Source of the DNA: Rariglobus sp041662485
GTDB lineage: Bacteria; Verrucomicrobiota; Verrucomicrobiia; Opitutales; Opitutaceae
Assembly: GCA_041662485.1 (NCBI GenBank)
Contig: JBAZSJ010000009.1
Span: forward strand, 62,001 to 126,000
Direction: 5' to 3'
DNA: 64,000 nt
How positions within the stretch are numbered: the first letter of the stretch is position 1; each line of letters opens with the position of its first letter. The position numbers and the translations under genes were made by a program. Positions 8,716 to 16,462 of this stretch are shown one piece after another. The notes below the pieces were generated by a model. The model made no database searches, was not told where the DNA came from, and saw only the letters and a program-made list of their open reading frames with translations.

Positions 8716-9213
8716 ATGTCGCAGCTACATCCTTACTGGCGCATGGAATACATTGAGGCGCCGCGCATGCCCGAGCTGCAGCGCCCCTTCACCGAACTGC
8801 CCGCGCTGGGCGACGACCGCAAGGCCCTCATCGTTCACCGCACCGCGTTGTCCTACCTCATGCTCAACCGGTTTCCCTACAACCCCGGGCACCTGCTCGC
8901 CATCCCCTTCCGCGAGGTGTCCGACATCGAGGAGCTCACACCCGCTGAAAACGCCGATCTTTTTGCCATCATCACCTTCGGGAAAAAGCTCCTGCGCGCC
9001 GCCATGAAGCCGGACGGTTTCAACATCGGCTTCAACCTTGGCGCTTCCGCCGGCGGCAGCATCGCCCACCTTCACGGCCACATCGTCCCCCGTTGGAACG
9101 GCGACAACAACTTCATGCCCGTGCTCGGCCAGACCCGCATTCTTCCCCAGGCCCTCGAATCCACCTGGGAACGCCTCGCCGCCGAGGCCGCGAGAATGAC
9201 AAATGCCCAATGA
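8716..9213 (+). CDS. HIT (histidine triad) family nucleotide-binding protein
   Basis: Small nucleotidyl hydrolase/transferase-like protein of 165 residues with the histidine triad HLHGHIVPRW near residues 121-130, and upstream family features (LMLNRFPYNPGHLLAIPFREV; NIGFNLGASAGGSIAHLHGH). The internal ATG at 8716 (MSQLHPYWRMEYIEAP) is taken as the start rather than a frame extension to 8695, because this N-terminus is typical of the AP4A phosphorylase-like HIT branch. The last residues (RMTNAQ) and the stop codon fall inside a short repeat at 9194-9232, so the native C-terminus has probably been rewritten by it. It leads a plus-strand string with phoH, the HD phosphodiesterase, ybeY and recO. 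Substrate unknown. Confidence 0.88.
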   Translation: MSQLHPYWRMEYIEAPRMPELQRPFTELPALGDDRKALIVHRTALSYLMLNRFPYNPGHLLAIPFREVSDIEELTPAENADLFAIITFGKKLLRAAMKPDGFNIGFNLGASAGGSIAHLHGHIVPRWNGDNNFMPVLGQTRILPQALESTWERLAAEAARMTNAQ

Positions 9214-9278
9214 CAAATTCCGAATGATGACCCTCAAGCCACTTTCCGTCCGCTTTTCCTTCTCGGTCATTGGTCATT
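9194..9278. repeat. Degenerate TTGGTCA-type heptamer repeat, inverted arms
   Basis: The left arm (9194-9232) carries GAATGAC / CCAATGAC / CGAATGATGACC units, and the right arm (9265-9278) is GGTCATTGGTCATT, the opposite orientation of the same heptamer. The left arm contains the stop codon of the HIT gene, and the right arm ends directly at the AAGGAG ribosome site of phoH. It belongs to the same family as the in-frame arrays at 14595, 41089 and 45269. Confidence 0.65.
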
Positions 9279-9284
9279 AAGGAG
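9279..9284 (+). promoter_or_regulatory. Strong ribosome binding site of phoH
   Basis: AAGGAG lies 5 bases before the ATG at 9290. This is one of the few consensus Shine-Dalgarno sequences in the window and fixes the phoH start. Confidence 0.75.
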
Positions 9285-9289
9285 CCAGC

Positions 9290-10273
9290 ATGGCGACTCG
9301 CACCCTCCACTTCCCTTCACCCCGCCACCTCCACCAGCTCTACGCCGGTCGCGAGGAAAACCTCGCCTTCATCGAGAAACACCTCGGCGTGACCCTCGTC
9401 ACCCGCGAGGACTGGCTGAAGATCGACGGCGAAGAGGCCGCCATCGCCCAGCTCGAAACGCTCTTCGGCTTCCTCAACGAGGCCCGCGCCCAAGGTGTCG
9501 CCATTCGCACGCCCGACCTCGTCCGCTTCGTGGAATGCGTCGCCCGCGGCGAGGCGGAGCAACTCCGCGCGCTCTTCGGCAAGCCGCTCGTCATCGCCAC
9601 CAACCGCAAGACCATCGTCCCGAAGACGCTCGGCCAGAAACTCTACCTCCAGTCGATCCAGACGCACTCGCTCGTCTTCGGCATCGGCCCCGCCGGCACG
9701 GGGAAAACCTATCTCGCGATGGCCGCCGCCATTTCCGCCCTCCTGAAAAACGAGGTCGAGCGCATCATCCTCACCCGCCCCGCCGTCGAGGCCGGCGAAA
9801 CCCTCGGCTTTCTCCCCGGCGATCTCCGCGAAAAAATCCTGCCCTACCTGCGCCCGCTCTACGACGCGATGGGCGACATGCTCGACCCCGAGGACATCAC
9901 CCGCCTCACCGAGAAGGGCATCATCGAGATCGCCCCGCTCGCCTACATGCGCGGACGCACGCTTTCACGCTCCTTCATCGTTCTCGACGAGGCGCAGAAC
10001 ACCACGCCCGAGCAGATGATGATGTTCCTCACCCGTCTCGGCGAAGACTCCAAAATGGTCGTCACCGGCGACATCACCCAGATAGACCTGCCCCGTTCCA
10101 AGCAGTCCGGCCTGCTCGAGGTCCAGCGCATCCTGCGCGACGTGCCCGGCATCGAGTTTCACCAGTTCAGCGGCGCCGATGTCGTCCGCCATCCGCTCGT
10201 CCTCAAGATCATCGAGGCCTACGAGCGCTACAAGAACCCCATCGCCGCCAGCGATGAAGACGAGGCCCGTTAA
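9290..10273 (+). CDS. phoH: PhoH-like ATPase
   Basis: Cytosolic P-loop ATPase/probable RNA helicase of the PhoH/YbeZ type, 327 residues. An N-terminal KH-like region (residues 1-110: FPSPRHLHQLYAGREENLAFIEKHLGV) precedes the PhoH domain, with Walker A GPAGTGKTYLAM near 132-143, ILTRPAVEAGETLGFLPGDL and Walker B SFIVLDEAQNTTPEQMM near 225-240, followed by VVTGDITQIDLP. YbeZ proteins work with YbeY in 16S rRNA processing and ribosome quality control; here ybeY is two genes downstream in the same direction, matching the widespread phoH-HD-ybeY order. The stop codon is only 3 bp from the next gene, so co-transcription is nearly certain. Confidence 0.95.
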   Translation: MATRTLHFPSPRHLHQLYAGREENLAFIEKHLGVTLVTREDWLKIDGEEAAIAQLETLFGFLNEARAQGVAIRTPDLVRFVECVARGEAEQLRALFGKPLVIATNRKTIVPKTLGQKLYLQSIQTHSLVFGIGPAGTGKTYLAMAAAISALLKNEVERIILTRPAVEAGETLGFLPGDLREKILPYLRPLYDAMGDMLDPEDITRLTEKGIIEIAPLAYMRGRTLSRSFIVLDEAQNTTPEQMMMFLTRLGEDSKMVVTGDITQIDLPRSKQSGLLEVQRILRDVPGIEFHQFSGADVVRHPLVLKIIEAYERYKNPIAASDEDEAR

Positions 10274-10276
10274 CCG

Positions 10277-12640
10277 ATGTTAAGCTCGCTTAAAAACTTC
10301 TTCCGCCACGAAAAGCCGCGCACGCGCAAGACCGCCACGGTGTCCGGCACCGTGGAGTTTCTTGAAACCAGCCGCGTCGTCACTCTGCTCATCTTCGTCG
10401 CGACCATCGCGTTGATCGTGCTGATCAGCTTCGTCGGCGTCTCGACCGTCAACCTGCCCGTCCTCACCAACCAGCTCGCGAGCGTCCGTATCACCGCCGG
10501 CGCCCCTTTCTCCTACGAGAGCAAGGAAAAGACCCGCGCCGCCGTGGAGCAGATGCGCGACCGCGTCCCGCCCGTCTACCGGCTCGACTACGATTCGCTC
10601 CAGCAATTCGACACCAACCTCCGCGAGCTGCTCGCCGACCTCGACACTTTCGAACGCACCCACCCCGCCAACTCGGCCTTCACCGCCAGCGTCAAACCCG
10701 ATTTCGCCTCAGTGGTGAACGCCTTCAACGCCAAGGGCCCCTACCACGTCGGCACCGAGGACATCACCGCTCTCTTCAAGGTCGGCGACGCCGCCGCCCG
10801 CACCGCCTCGGTGGACACCGGCCTGCGCATCCTCCGCGAAATCTACAATCAGGGCGTCCACGACGACCGCTCCTTCGGCGGCGCCGGCGACGTCGGGCGC
10901 GTGACGGTTTTCCAGGTCACCCGAGGCGACGGCACGATGACCCAGCAATCCTCCATCTCCATCGAGCAGGCCTTCGCCTACCTGCGCGTCAACCTCTCCG
11001 CCGAGACCGGCAACCGGGCCCTTTCCGGACCGCTGTTCCGCATCTTCCGAAACGGCATCACGCCCAACCTGATCTACGACCGCGACGCCACCCTGCGCCT
11101 GCAGGACGAGGCCCTGCGGACGTTCACCCCCGTCCGCGTGAACGTCACGCGCGACCAGACCATCATCGAGCCCGGCACTCGCGTCACCCCCGAGCAATAC
11201 GAGATGCTCGTCGCCCAGCGCGAGTTTCTGCTTGCCAGCGGTGCCTCCGCGCTCGACGACGGACTCCAGCTTTTCGGCCGCGTCCTGCTCGTGCTCGCCA
11301 TGGTCATGGCCAGCGTTTTCTACATCCGCCTTGAGGACGTGGAAACCCTCAACAGCAACGGCCGCCTCGGCCTGCTCGCCCTCGTCGTCATCATCAACCT
11401 CGCGCTTGTCCGCGTGACCTACGCGCTCGGCAGTCTGCCGTTCTTCGTCTATCATCCGCAGGACGCCTCGATCCTCCCCTACCTCGCACCCACCGCCATC
11501 GCGCCACTGGTCGTCGCCATCCTGATCAACTCGGGCTCCGCGATTTTCGTCGCGCTGTTCATTTCCATCTTCACGAGCGTCATCTACGGCAACCGCCTCG
11601 ACCTGCTCGTCATCACGTTTCTCGCCTCGGTCGTCGCCATTTTTTGCAGCCGCCACACCCGCAAGCGCGGCAACGTCGTGCGCGCCTCCGTCCTCGCCGG
11701 CCTCACCGTGGCGGTGTTCGCCCTGCTCGTCGGCGTGGTCGACCGGCTCGAGTTCCTCACCATCCTCAAGCACATGGGCTCGGGGCTCATCACCGGCATC
11801 CTCACCGGCATCGTCGTCGTCGGCCTGCTGCCCGTCCTCGAGGGCCTCTTCAAGCGCACAACCGACATCACGCTCCTCGAGCTGACCGACTACAACCATC
11901 CGCTCCTCCGCCTCATGCAGATGGAAGCGCCCGGCACCTACCACCATTCGCTCGTCGTCGCCCAGCTCTCCGAAAACGCCGCCTCCGCCATCGGCGCGAA
12001 CCCGCTCCTCGCCCGCGTCTGCGCCCTTTTCCATGACATCGGCAAGACCGCCAAGCCCGAGTATTTTTCCGAAAACCAAAGCGACGGCGTCAATCCCCAC
12101 GACGACAACAACCCCTCCCTCTCCGCGCTCATCATCAAGAGCCACGTGAAGGACGGCGTGGACCTCGCCCTCAAGCACAAGCTCCCCCGCGCCGTGCTCG
12201 ACGTCATCCAGCAGCACCACGGCACCAGCCTCATCCGCTACTTCTACCACCGCGCCGTCACCGACACGCGCTCGCCGCTCCCCGGTTTCGCCTCGCGCAA
12301 TCCTTTCGCCCCCGGACTCGACCCCGCGCCCGTCAGCGAGACCACCTACCGCTACGACGGCCCCAAGCCCCAGTTCAAGGAAAGCGCCATCATCAACCTC
12401 GCCGACGGCGTCGAGGCCGCCTCGCGCTCCCTCCGCAAGGTCACCCCGCAGCACCTCGGCGAACTCATCGACCAGATCTTCCACGACCGCATGGAGGACG
12501 GCCAGCTCGACGAAGCCCCGCTCACCCTCGAAGAACTCGGCAAGATCAAGACGAGCTTCACCTTTACCTTGCTCAACATGCTTCACGGTCGCGTGACCTA
12601 TCCCTCCGCGCCGGAGCCCGAGAAGCCCGCGCAGGCCTGA
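10277..12640 (+). CDS. 7TM-HD domain phosphodiesterase (PgpH-like, c-di-AMP type)
   Basis: Inner-membrane HD-superfamily phosphodiesterase, 787 residues. Layout: one N-terminal transmembrane helix (about 35-60), an extracytoplasmic 7TM-HDED sensor domain (about 65-320, including the EPGTRVTPEQYEML element), a bundle of about seven helices (about 330-540) and a cytosolic HD domain (about 550-750) with MEAPGTYHHSLVVAQLSENAA, LFHDIGKTAKPEYF and IIKSHVKDGVDLALKHKLP. PgpH homologues hydrolyse cyclic di-AMP; activity of this protein is inferred from family membership. The catalytic HD pair and downstream His residues (QQHHGT) are present. It lies between phoH and ybeY, the usual arrangement, 3 and 10 bp apart. 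Confidence 0.93.
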   Translation: MLSSLKNFFRHEKPRTRKTATVSGTVEFLETSRVVTLLIFVATIALIVLISFVGVSTVNLPVLTNQLASVRITAGAPFSYESKEKTRAAVEQMRDRVPPVYRLDYDSLQQFDTNLRELLADLDTFERTHPANSAFTASVKPDFASVVNAFNAKGPYHVGTEDITALFKVGDAAARTASVDTGLRILREIYNQGVHDDRSFGGAGDVGRVTVFQVTRGDGTMTQQSSISIEQAFAYLRVNLSAETGNRALSGPLFRIFRNGITPNLIYDRDATLRLQDEALRTFTPVRVNVTRDQTIIEPGTRVTPEQYEMLVAQREFLLASGASALDDGLQLFGRVLLVLAMVMASVFYIRLEDVETLNSNGRLGLLALVVIINLALVRVTYALGSLPFFVYHPQDASILPYLAPTAIAPLVVAILINSGSAIFVALFISIFTSVIYGNRLDLLVITFLASVVAIFCSRHTRKRGNVVRASVLAGLTVAVFALLVGVVDRLEFLTILKHMGSGLITGILTGIVVVGLLPVLEGLFKRTTDITLLELTDYNHPLLRLMQMEAPGTYHHSLVVAQLSENAASAIGANPLLARVCALFHDIGKTAKPEYFSENQSDGVNPHDDNNPSLSALIIKSHVKDGVDLALKHKLPRAVLDVIQQHHGTSLIRYFYHRAVTDTRSPLPGFASRNPFAPGLDPAPVSETTYRYDGPKPQFKESAIINLADGVEAASRSLRKVTPQHLGELIDQIFHDRMEDGQLDEAPLTLEELGKIKTSFTFTLLNMLHGRVTYPSAPEPEKPAQA

Positions 12641-12650
12641 TTTCATTTCC

Positions 12651-13127
12651 ATGCCCGACCTCCGCCCGATCGACATCCGCAACGCCCACCCGCGCCTGCG
12701 CCTCGACAAAAAAGCCGTCGCCAAAGTCATCCATACGCTCGACGCGCATCGCAATCGTTTCGACGGCGGCTGCCCCGACGGAGAACTTTCTCTCGCATTC
12801 CTGACGGACAAGGCCCTCGCCAAACTCCACGGCGATTTTCTCGACGACCCGACCACGACCGACGTCATTACTTTTGATGGCCAGCCCGCGCTCGGCGTCG
12901 CCGGCGAGGTCTGCGTCTCCGCCGACACCGCCGCCACGTTCGCCAAGACACACGGCAAGAAGTTCAGCGAGGAACTCACCCTCTACGTCGTCCACGGCTG
13001 GTTGCACCTCGCCGGCTACGACGATCTCGTCCCCGCCAAAAAACGCCGCATGCGCGCCGCCGAAGCCCGCGCCATGACCGTTCTGCGCGCTGCAAAAGCC
13101 GTCCCCGTCTTCGTGCTGAGGCCGTAA
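12651..13127 (+). CDS. ybeY: Endoribonuclease YbeY (rRNA maturation factor)
   Basis: Zinc-dependent single-strand RNase involved in 16S rRNA 3' processing and ribosome quality control, 158 residues (typical 150-160). Family features: GELSLAFLTDKALAKLHGDFLDDPTTTDVITFD and GEVCVSADTAA. The metal site normally reads HGxLHLxGYDH; here it is HGWLHLAGYDD (residues about 115-125), so the third His ligand is replaced by Asp. The rest of the motif is intact, and the protein is followed by the usual basic helix (KKRRMRAAEARAM). The gene lies in the phoH-HD-ybeY-recO string, consistent with function being retained. Confidence 0.9.
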   Translation: MPDLRPIDIRNAHPRLRLDKKAVAKVIHTLDAHRNRFDGGCPDGELSLAFLTDKALAKLHGDFLDDPTTTDVITFDGQPALGVAGEVCVSADTAATFAKTHGKKFSEELTLYVVHGWLHLAGYDDLVPAKKRRMRAAEARAMTVLRAAKAVPVFVLRP

Positions 13128-13147
13128 CGTCCGCCGACACGCAGTTC

Positions 13148-13765
13148 ATGTCCGGCCCCTCTCTCACCACCGACGCCATCATCCTCCTGAAACGTCACCC
13201 CGCCGACGCCTTTCAGACCTTCTCCGCCTTCTCGCCCGGTCACGGCCTGATACGCGTCATCCAGCGCATCCCGCAAAAACCCACCGCGGCGCACGTCACT
13301 CTCGATCTCTTCGACGAAGTCTCCTTTCTCCTCGAAGGCGCCCCGCAGGGAGACGCCTGGTTCGTGAAGGAAACCCGCCTCGTCGCCCGCCACGGCGGCA
13401 TCGGCCGCAACTACGAAGCCCTCGTGCGCGCCTCCTCCTTTGCCACGCTCGTCAGTCGAAATCCCGTTCCCGAGGAAAGCCGCGCCGCCGTCCACGCCCT
13501 GCTGCACACCGCCTTCACGTCCTTCGCCTCCTCCAACCAGCCGGACATCGTCTACCTGAAAAGCCTCTACTGCTTCGCGCGCGACGAAGGCTACCCCGTA
13601 AAACAGCAGTGGTTCCCCGCTCTCACGCCATCCGACCGCGAACTCGCCGCCTCACTGCTCAACCTTCCCCTCGCCGAGCAAACCGTCTCTCCTTCCGACG
13701 CCACCCGCCTTCTCCTGCGACTTGAGGACTACCTCCGCCGCCACACGGAAATCGTGCTCGATTGA
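13148..13765 (+). CDS. recO: DNA repair protein RecO-like
   Basis: RecO mediates RecA loading with RecR (RecFOR pathway) and anneals single strands. The product is 205 residues, somewhat short for RecO (about 230-250). The N-terminal OB-fold signature is clear: TDAIILLKRHPADAFQTFSAFSPGHGLIRVI, followed by LDLFDEVSFLLEG. The helical C-terminal half (residues 90-205) is divergent and has none of the four-cysteine zinc finger present in some RecO proteins. It sits 20 bp after ybeY and 7 bp before the helicase gene, and linkage of ybeY and recO is common. Assignment rests mainly on the OB-fold and position. Confidence 0.75.
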   Translation: MSGPSLTTDAIILLKRHPADAFQTFSAFSPGHGLIRVIQRIPQKPTAAHVTLDLFDEVSFLLEGAPQGDAWFVKETRLVARHGGIGRNYEALVRASSFATLVSRNPVPEESRAAVHALLHTAFTSFASSNQPDIVYLKSLYCFARDEGYPVKQQWFPALTPSDRELAASLLNLPLAEQTVSPSDATRLLLRLEDYLRRHTEIVLD

Positions 13766-13772
13766 ACAGCGC

Positions 13773-16274
13773 ATGGACTTCGACCTCGATCAACGCACCG
13801 CCGGCCTGAGCATCGGCGAATTCGCCGGCTTCACCATCGGCCCGCGTGAATCCGGCGACGGCTCCCAAGGTCTCTGGCGTGCCCAGCTCGGCACCCGCTG
13901 GCATCAGGAACTCCGCGCCACCGCCGGCGCCACCACTCCGGCAACCACCTTCGAGGTTCCCGTCACCGGCCGCGTCTTCCACGCCGGCTGGACGCTTACG
14001 CTCACGGGCCGCATCGACCAGCTCCTGCCCGCAACCGCTACGGCGCCTGCGGTTCTGCGCGAGATCAAGACCGTCCTTCATTCCCTGCCCATCCCCGAGG
14101 AGGATCTCCGCGCCGACCACCCCGACTATTTCGCGCAACTCGCCACCTACCTCGCCCTTCGCCGCATCGCCGACCCGTCCGAAAAAATCCGCGGCGAACT
14201 CGTTTTCGTCGAAGCAGGCAACGGCTTCATCCAGACCATCGCCTTCACCTCCGCCGACGAAGGACCCTTCCGCGTCCAGCTCGAACGTGTCGCCGAGTTC
14301 CTCAACCTCCGCCTCCGCGCCCGCGAACGTCTTCGCGCCCTCTCCTTCCAACCTGCGTTCAGCGAACTCCGCGCCGGACAGGAGACGACGCAAGCCGACC
14401 TCACCGCCGCGCTCGCGCAACACGCCCGCGTGCTCTTCACCGCCCCCACCGGCTTCGGCAAAACCGGCGTCCTCCTCGAATGCGCCCTCGGCGCGATGAA
14501 AGCCGGCCGTTACTCCCGCCTCCTCTACCTCACCAGCAAATCCACCGGCCAGCTCCAGGTCATGCGAACTCTGCACGCGATGACCTCTCCGTCCATTGGT
14601 CATTCGTCATTGGTCATTGGTCATTCCACGCCGGTATCGGCGTGGCACGTCCGCCCGAAGCGCGAACACTGCGTCAACCACACTTTTCATTGCATCCGCG
14701 AGAGCTGCTTCTACCTGCGCGACCTCGACCAGCGCTGGGCGCGCAGCGGACTCGCCCGGTTTTATCTTTTCGAAAACTCCGCCCGAGATCTCGACGCCCT
14801 CCGAGCCGCCGGACGCGACGCGATGATCTGTCCCTACGAGATCACCCGCACCGCCCTCGCTTTCCAGGACGTCTGGGTGGGCGACTACAACTACGTCTTC
14901 GCCCCCGCCAACCGAGGCCTCTTCTTCGACCAACCCGGCTGGAATCCAGCCGAGACCCTGCTCGTCCTCGACGAGGCGCACAACCTGCCTTCGCGTGTCG
15001 CCGACGCCTATTCGCACACACTCCTCGCCGACAACGCCCGCCTAGTCCTCGCCGAGTTGGACCACCTTCGCGCTGCGGCGCCGTTGCTCCGCGCCTGGGA
15101 AGCTTGGACCACGTTTCTCGCCACGCTCCCCGTCTGCGACGCGCTCGATCTCAATCAGGAAGACGACCTTGCCGACACCCTTCGCACCGTCTCCGAACAG
15201 CTCGCGCTCCACCCGCCGGACTTCGCCACGCTCGGCCCTCATCTCTCCGACCAGCTCTGGCTCATCCCCGCTTTCAATACCTGGCTCGCCGACGCCTCCT
15301 TAAAAAAACTTCTCTGGTCCCCGCGCGCAGGCGAACTTCGCGGCACCTGCCTCGATGCGGCGTCCGCCATCGGCGAATCCCTTCGCCCCTTTGGCGGCGT
15401 GGTCTTTGCCACCGCCACCCCCGGCCCCGCCGAAGTCTTCGCCGCCGCCTGCGGTTTGATCGAAGGTAGGGCGGGACCGCTGGGCCCGCCGCGCACAACC
15501 CTCGATTTGCGCATCCCAAACGGCGCGCCCAGCGGTCACGCCCTACCCTCAGCCTCCCGGCTCACATCCGTCATCGCCCACACCCCCTGGCGCGACGCCG
15601 CCTACGACATCGCCTACGACATCCGCGTCGACACGACCTACCAGCAACGCCCGCGCTACTACGCCGCCACCGCCGCGACCATCGCCGCCCTCCACGCCGC
15701 CGCACAAGGCCCGGTCGCCGTGTTTTTCCCGAGTTATGCCTACGCCGAGGCGGTCGAGCGCGCCCTTCGCTCCGGCCATCCCGCGGTGCGCGCCGCGATC
15801 CAACCCCGCCAAAGCGACCTCGCCGCGCAATCATCATGGGTCGACGAATCACTCGCCCTCTCCGACGCGCTCTTTCTCGTCCTCGGCAGCAGTTTCGCCG
15901 AGGGCATCGACGTGCTCGGCGGGCGCATCAGCCACGCGATGGTCGTCGGCCCCGCGCTGCCCGAGGTCAACGCCGTGCAAAAGGCCCGCCTCGCCGCCCT
16001 GCCTCGCCTCACCCGCGAGGAAGCCTTCCGCCGCGTCTACCAGATCCCCGGCATGCAAAAGGTGAACCAGGCCCTCGGCCGCCTCGTGCGCGCCCCCGGC
16101 CAGCGCGCCAAGGTCCTCCTCCACTGCCGCCGCTTCGCCGAGCTCAGTTACGCCCAGCTCCTCGACCGCGACTACCAATTCGGCGCCACGCTCACGACCG
16201 ACGCCGCGTTCTCCGACTGGTTGGATACCTCGTCGAACCTCCCCCCTCATTGTCCTGACCCCTCCGGATTCTGA
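13773..16274 (+). CDS. PD-(D/E)XK nuclease fused to XPD/DinG-type Fe-S helicase
   Basis: Large repair-type protein of 833 residues; the ATG at 13773 follows the recO stop by 7 bp and is preferred over a frame extension to 13722 that overlaps recO. Residues about 60-175 form a Cas4/RecB-like nuclease: GRIDQL (Asp near 85), REIKTV (E-x-K near 97-99) and QLATYLAL (QxxxY near 122-126). The helicase part has Walker A TAPTGFGKTGV (about 222-232), candidate Fe-S cysteines near 300, 307, 312 and 352, motif II LVLDEAHNLPSR (about 396-407), RVDTTYQQRPRYY, GSSFAEGIDVLGG and QALGRLVRAPGQRAKV. Two repeats are in frame: a heptamer array (residues about 275-285) and an 81-bp REP pair (about 565-591). The probable role is processing of DNA ends or flaps; which strand is cut is unknown. 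Confidence 0.85.
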   Translation: MDFDLDQRTAGLSIGEFAGFTIGPRESGDGSQGLWRAQLGTRWHQELRATAGATTPATTFEVPVTGRVFHAGWTLTLTGRIDQLLPATATAPAVLREIKTVLHSLPIPEEDLRADHPDYFAQLATYLALRRIADPSEKIRGELVFVEAGNGFIQTIAFTSADEGPFRVQLERVAEFLNLRLRARERLRALSFQPAFSELRAGQETTQADLTAALAQHARVLFTAPTGFGKTGVLLECALGAMKAGRYSRLLYLTSKSTGQLQVMRTLHAMTSPSIGHSSLVIGHSTPVSAWHVRPKREHCVNHTFHCIRESCFYLRDLDQRWARSGLARFYLFENSARDLDALRAAGRDAMICPYEITRTALAFQDVWVGDYNYVFAPANRGLFFDQPGWNPAETLLVLDEAHNLPSRVADAYSHTLLADNARLVLAELDHLRAAAPLLRAWEAWTTFLATLPVCDALDLNQEDDLADTLRTVSEQLALHPPDFATLGPHLSDQLWLIPAFNTWLADASLKKLLWSPRAGELRGTCLDAASAIGESLRPFGGVVFATATPGPAEVFAAACGLIEGRAGPLGPPRTTLDLRIPNGAPSGHALPSASRLTSVIAHTPWRDAAYDIAYDIRVDTTYQQRPRYYAATAATIAALHAAAQGPVAVFFPSYAYAEAVERALRSGHPAVRAAIQPRQSDLAAQSSWVDESLALSDALFLVLGSSFAEGIDVLGGRISHAMVVGPALPEVNAVQKARLAALPRLTREEAFRRVYQIPGMQKVNQALGRLVRAPGQRAKVLLHCRRFAELSYAQLLDRDYQFGATLTTDAAFSDWLDTSSNLPPHCPDPSGF
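14595..14627 (+). repeat. TTGGTCA heptamer array inside helicase gene
   Basis: Four tandem heptamers (GGTCATT, CGTCATT, GGTCATT, GGTCATT) with flanking ATT and CC. In frame they encode IGHSSLVIGHS within the helicase, between motif Ia and the Fe-S cysteines. The same units and the same frame recur in hemF (41089) and ileS (45269). Confidence 0.9.
15466..15546. repeat. REP pair (BIME-like), family A, inside helicase gene
   Basis: The element opens with GTAG and the hairpin GGCGGG...CCCGCC and closes with the inverted partner ending CGCCCTAC. It is 81 bp, exactly 27 codons, and is read in frame as part of the helicase (from GRAGPLGPP to the ALP of GHALPS). A second copy with the same ends but a different centre is at 17528-17615. 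Confidence 0.85.
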
Positions 16275-16462
16275 ACCGAAAATGTCGCCGCTCCGTCCGT
16301 GATTGCTCGCAAGTTTGCGGGTAATACAGGGACATCCCGTAACCTTTTGCCCATTTCGGAGTCCGTCCGATATACGATCAACACCCCATGGCTTGAAACG
16401 GGTTCAACGGGTAGGCTTCTGACACCCTCTGGAATCACCCCGTCGCCCAATCGTTTTCCATC

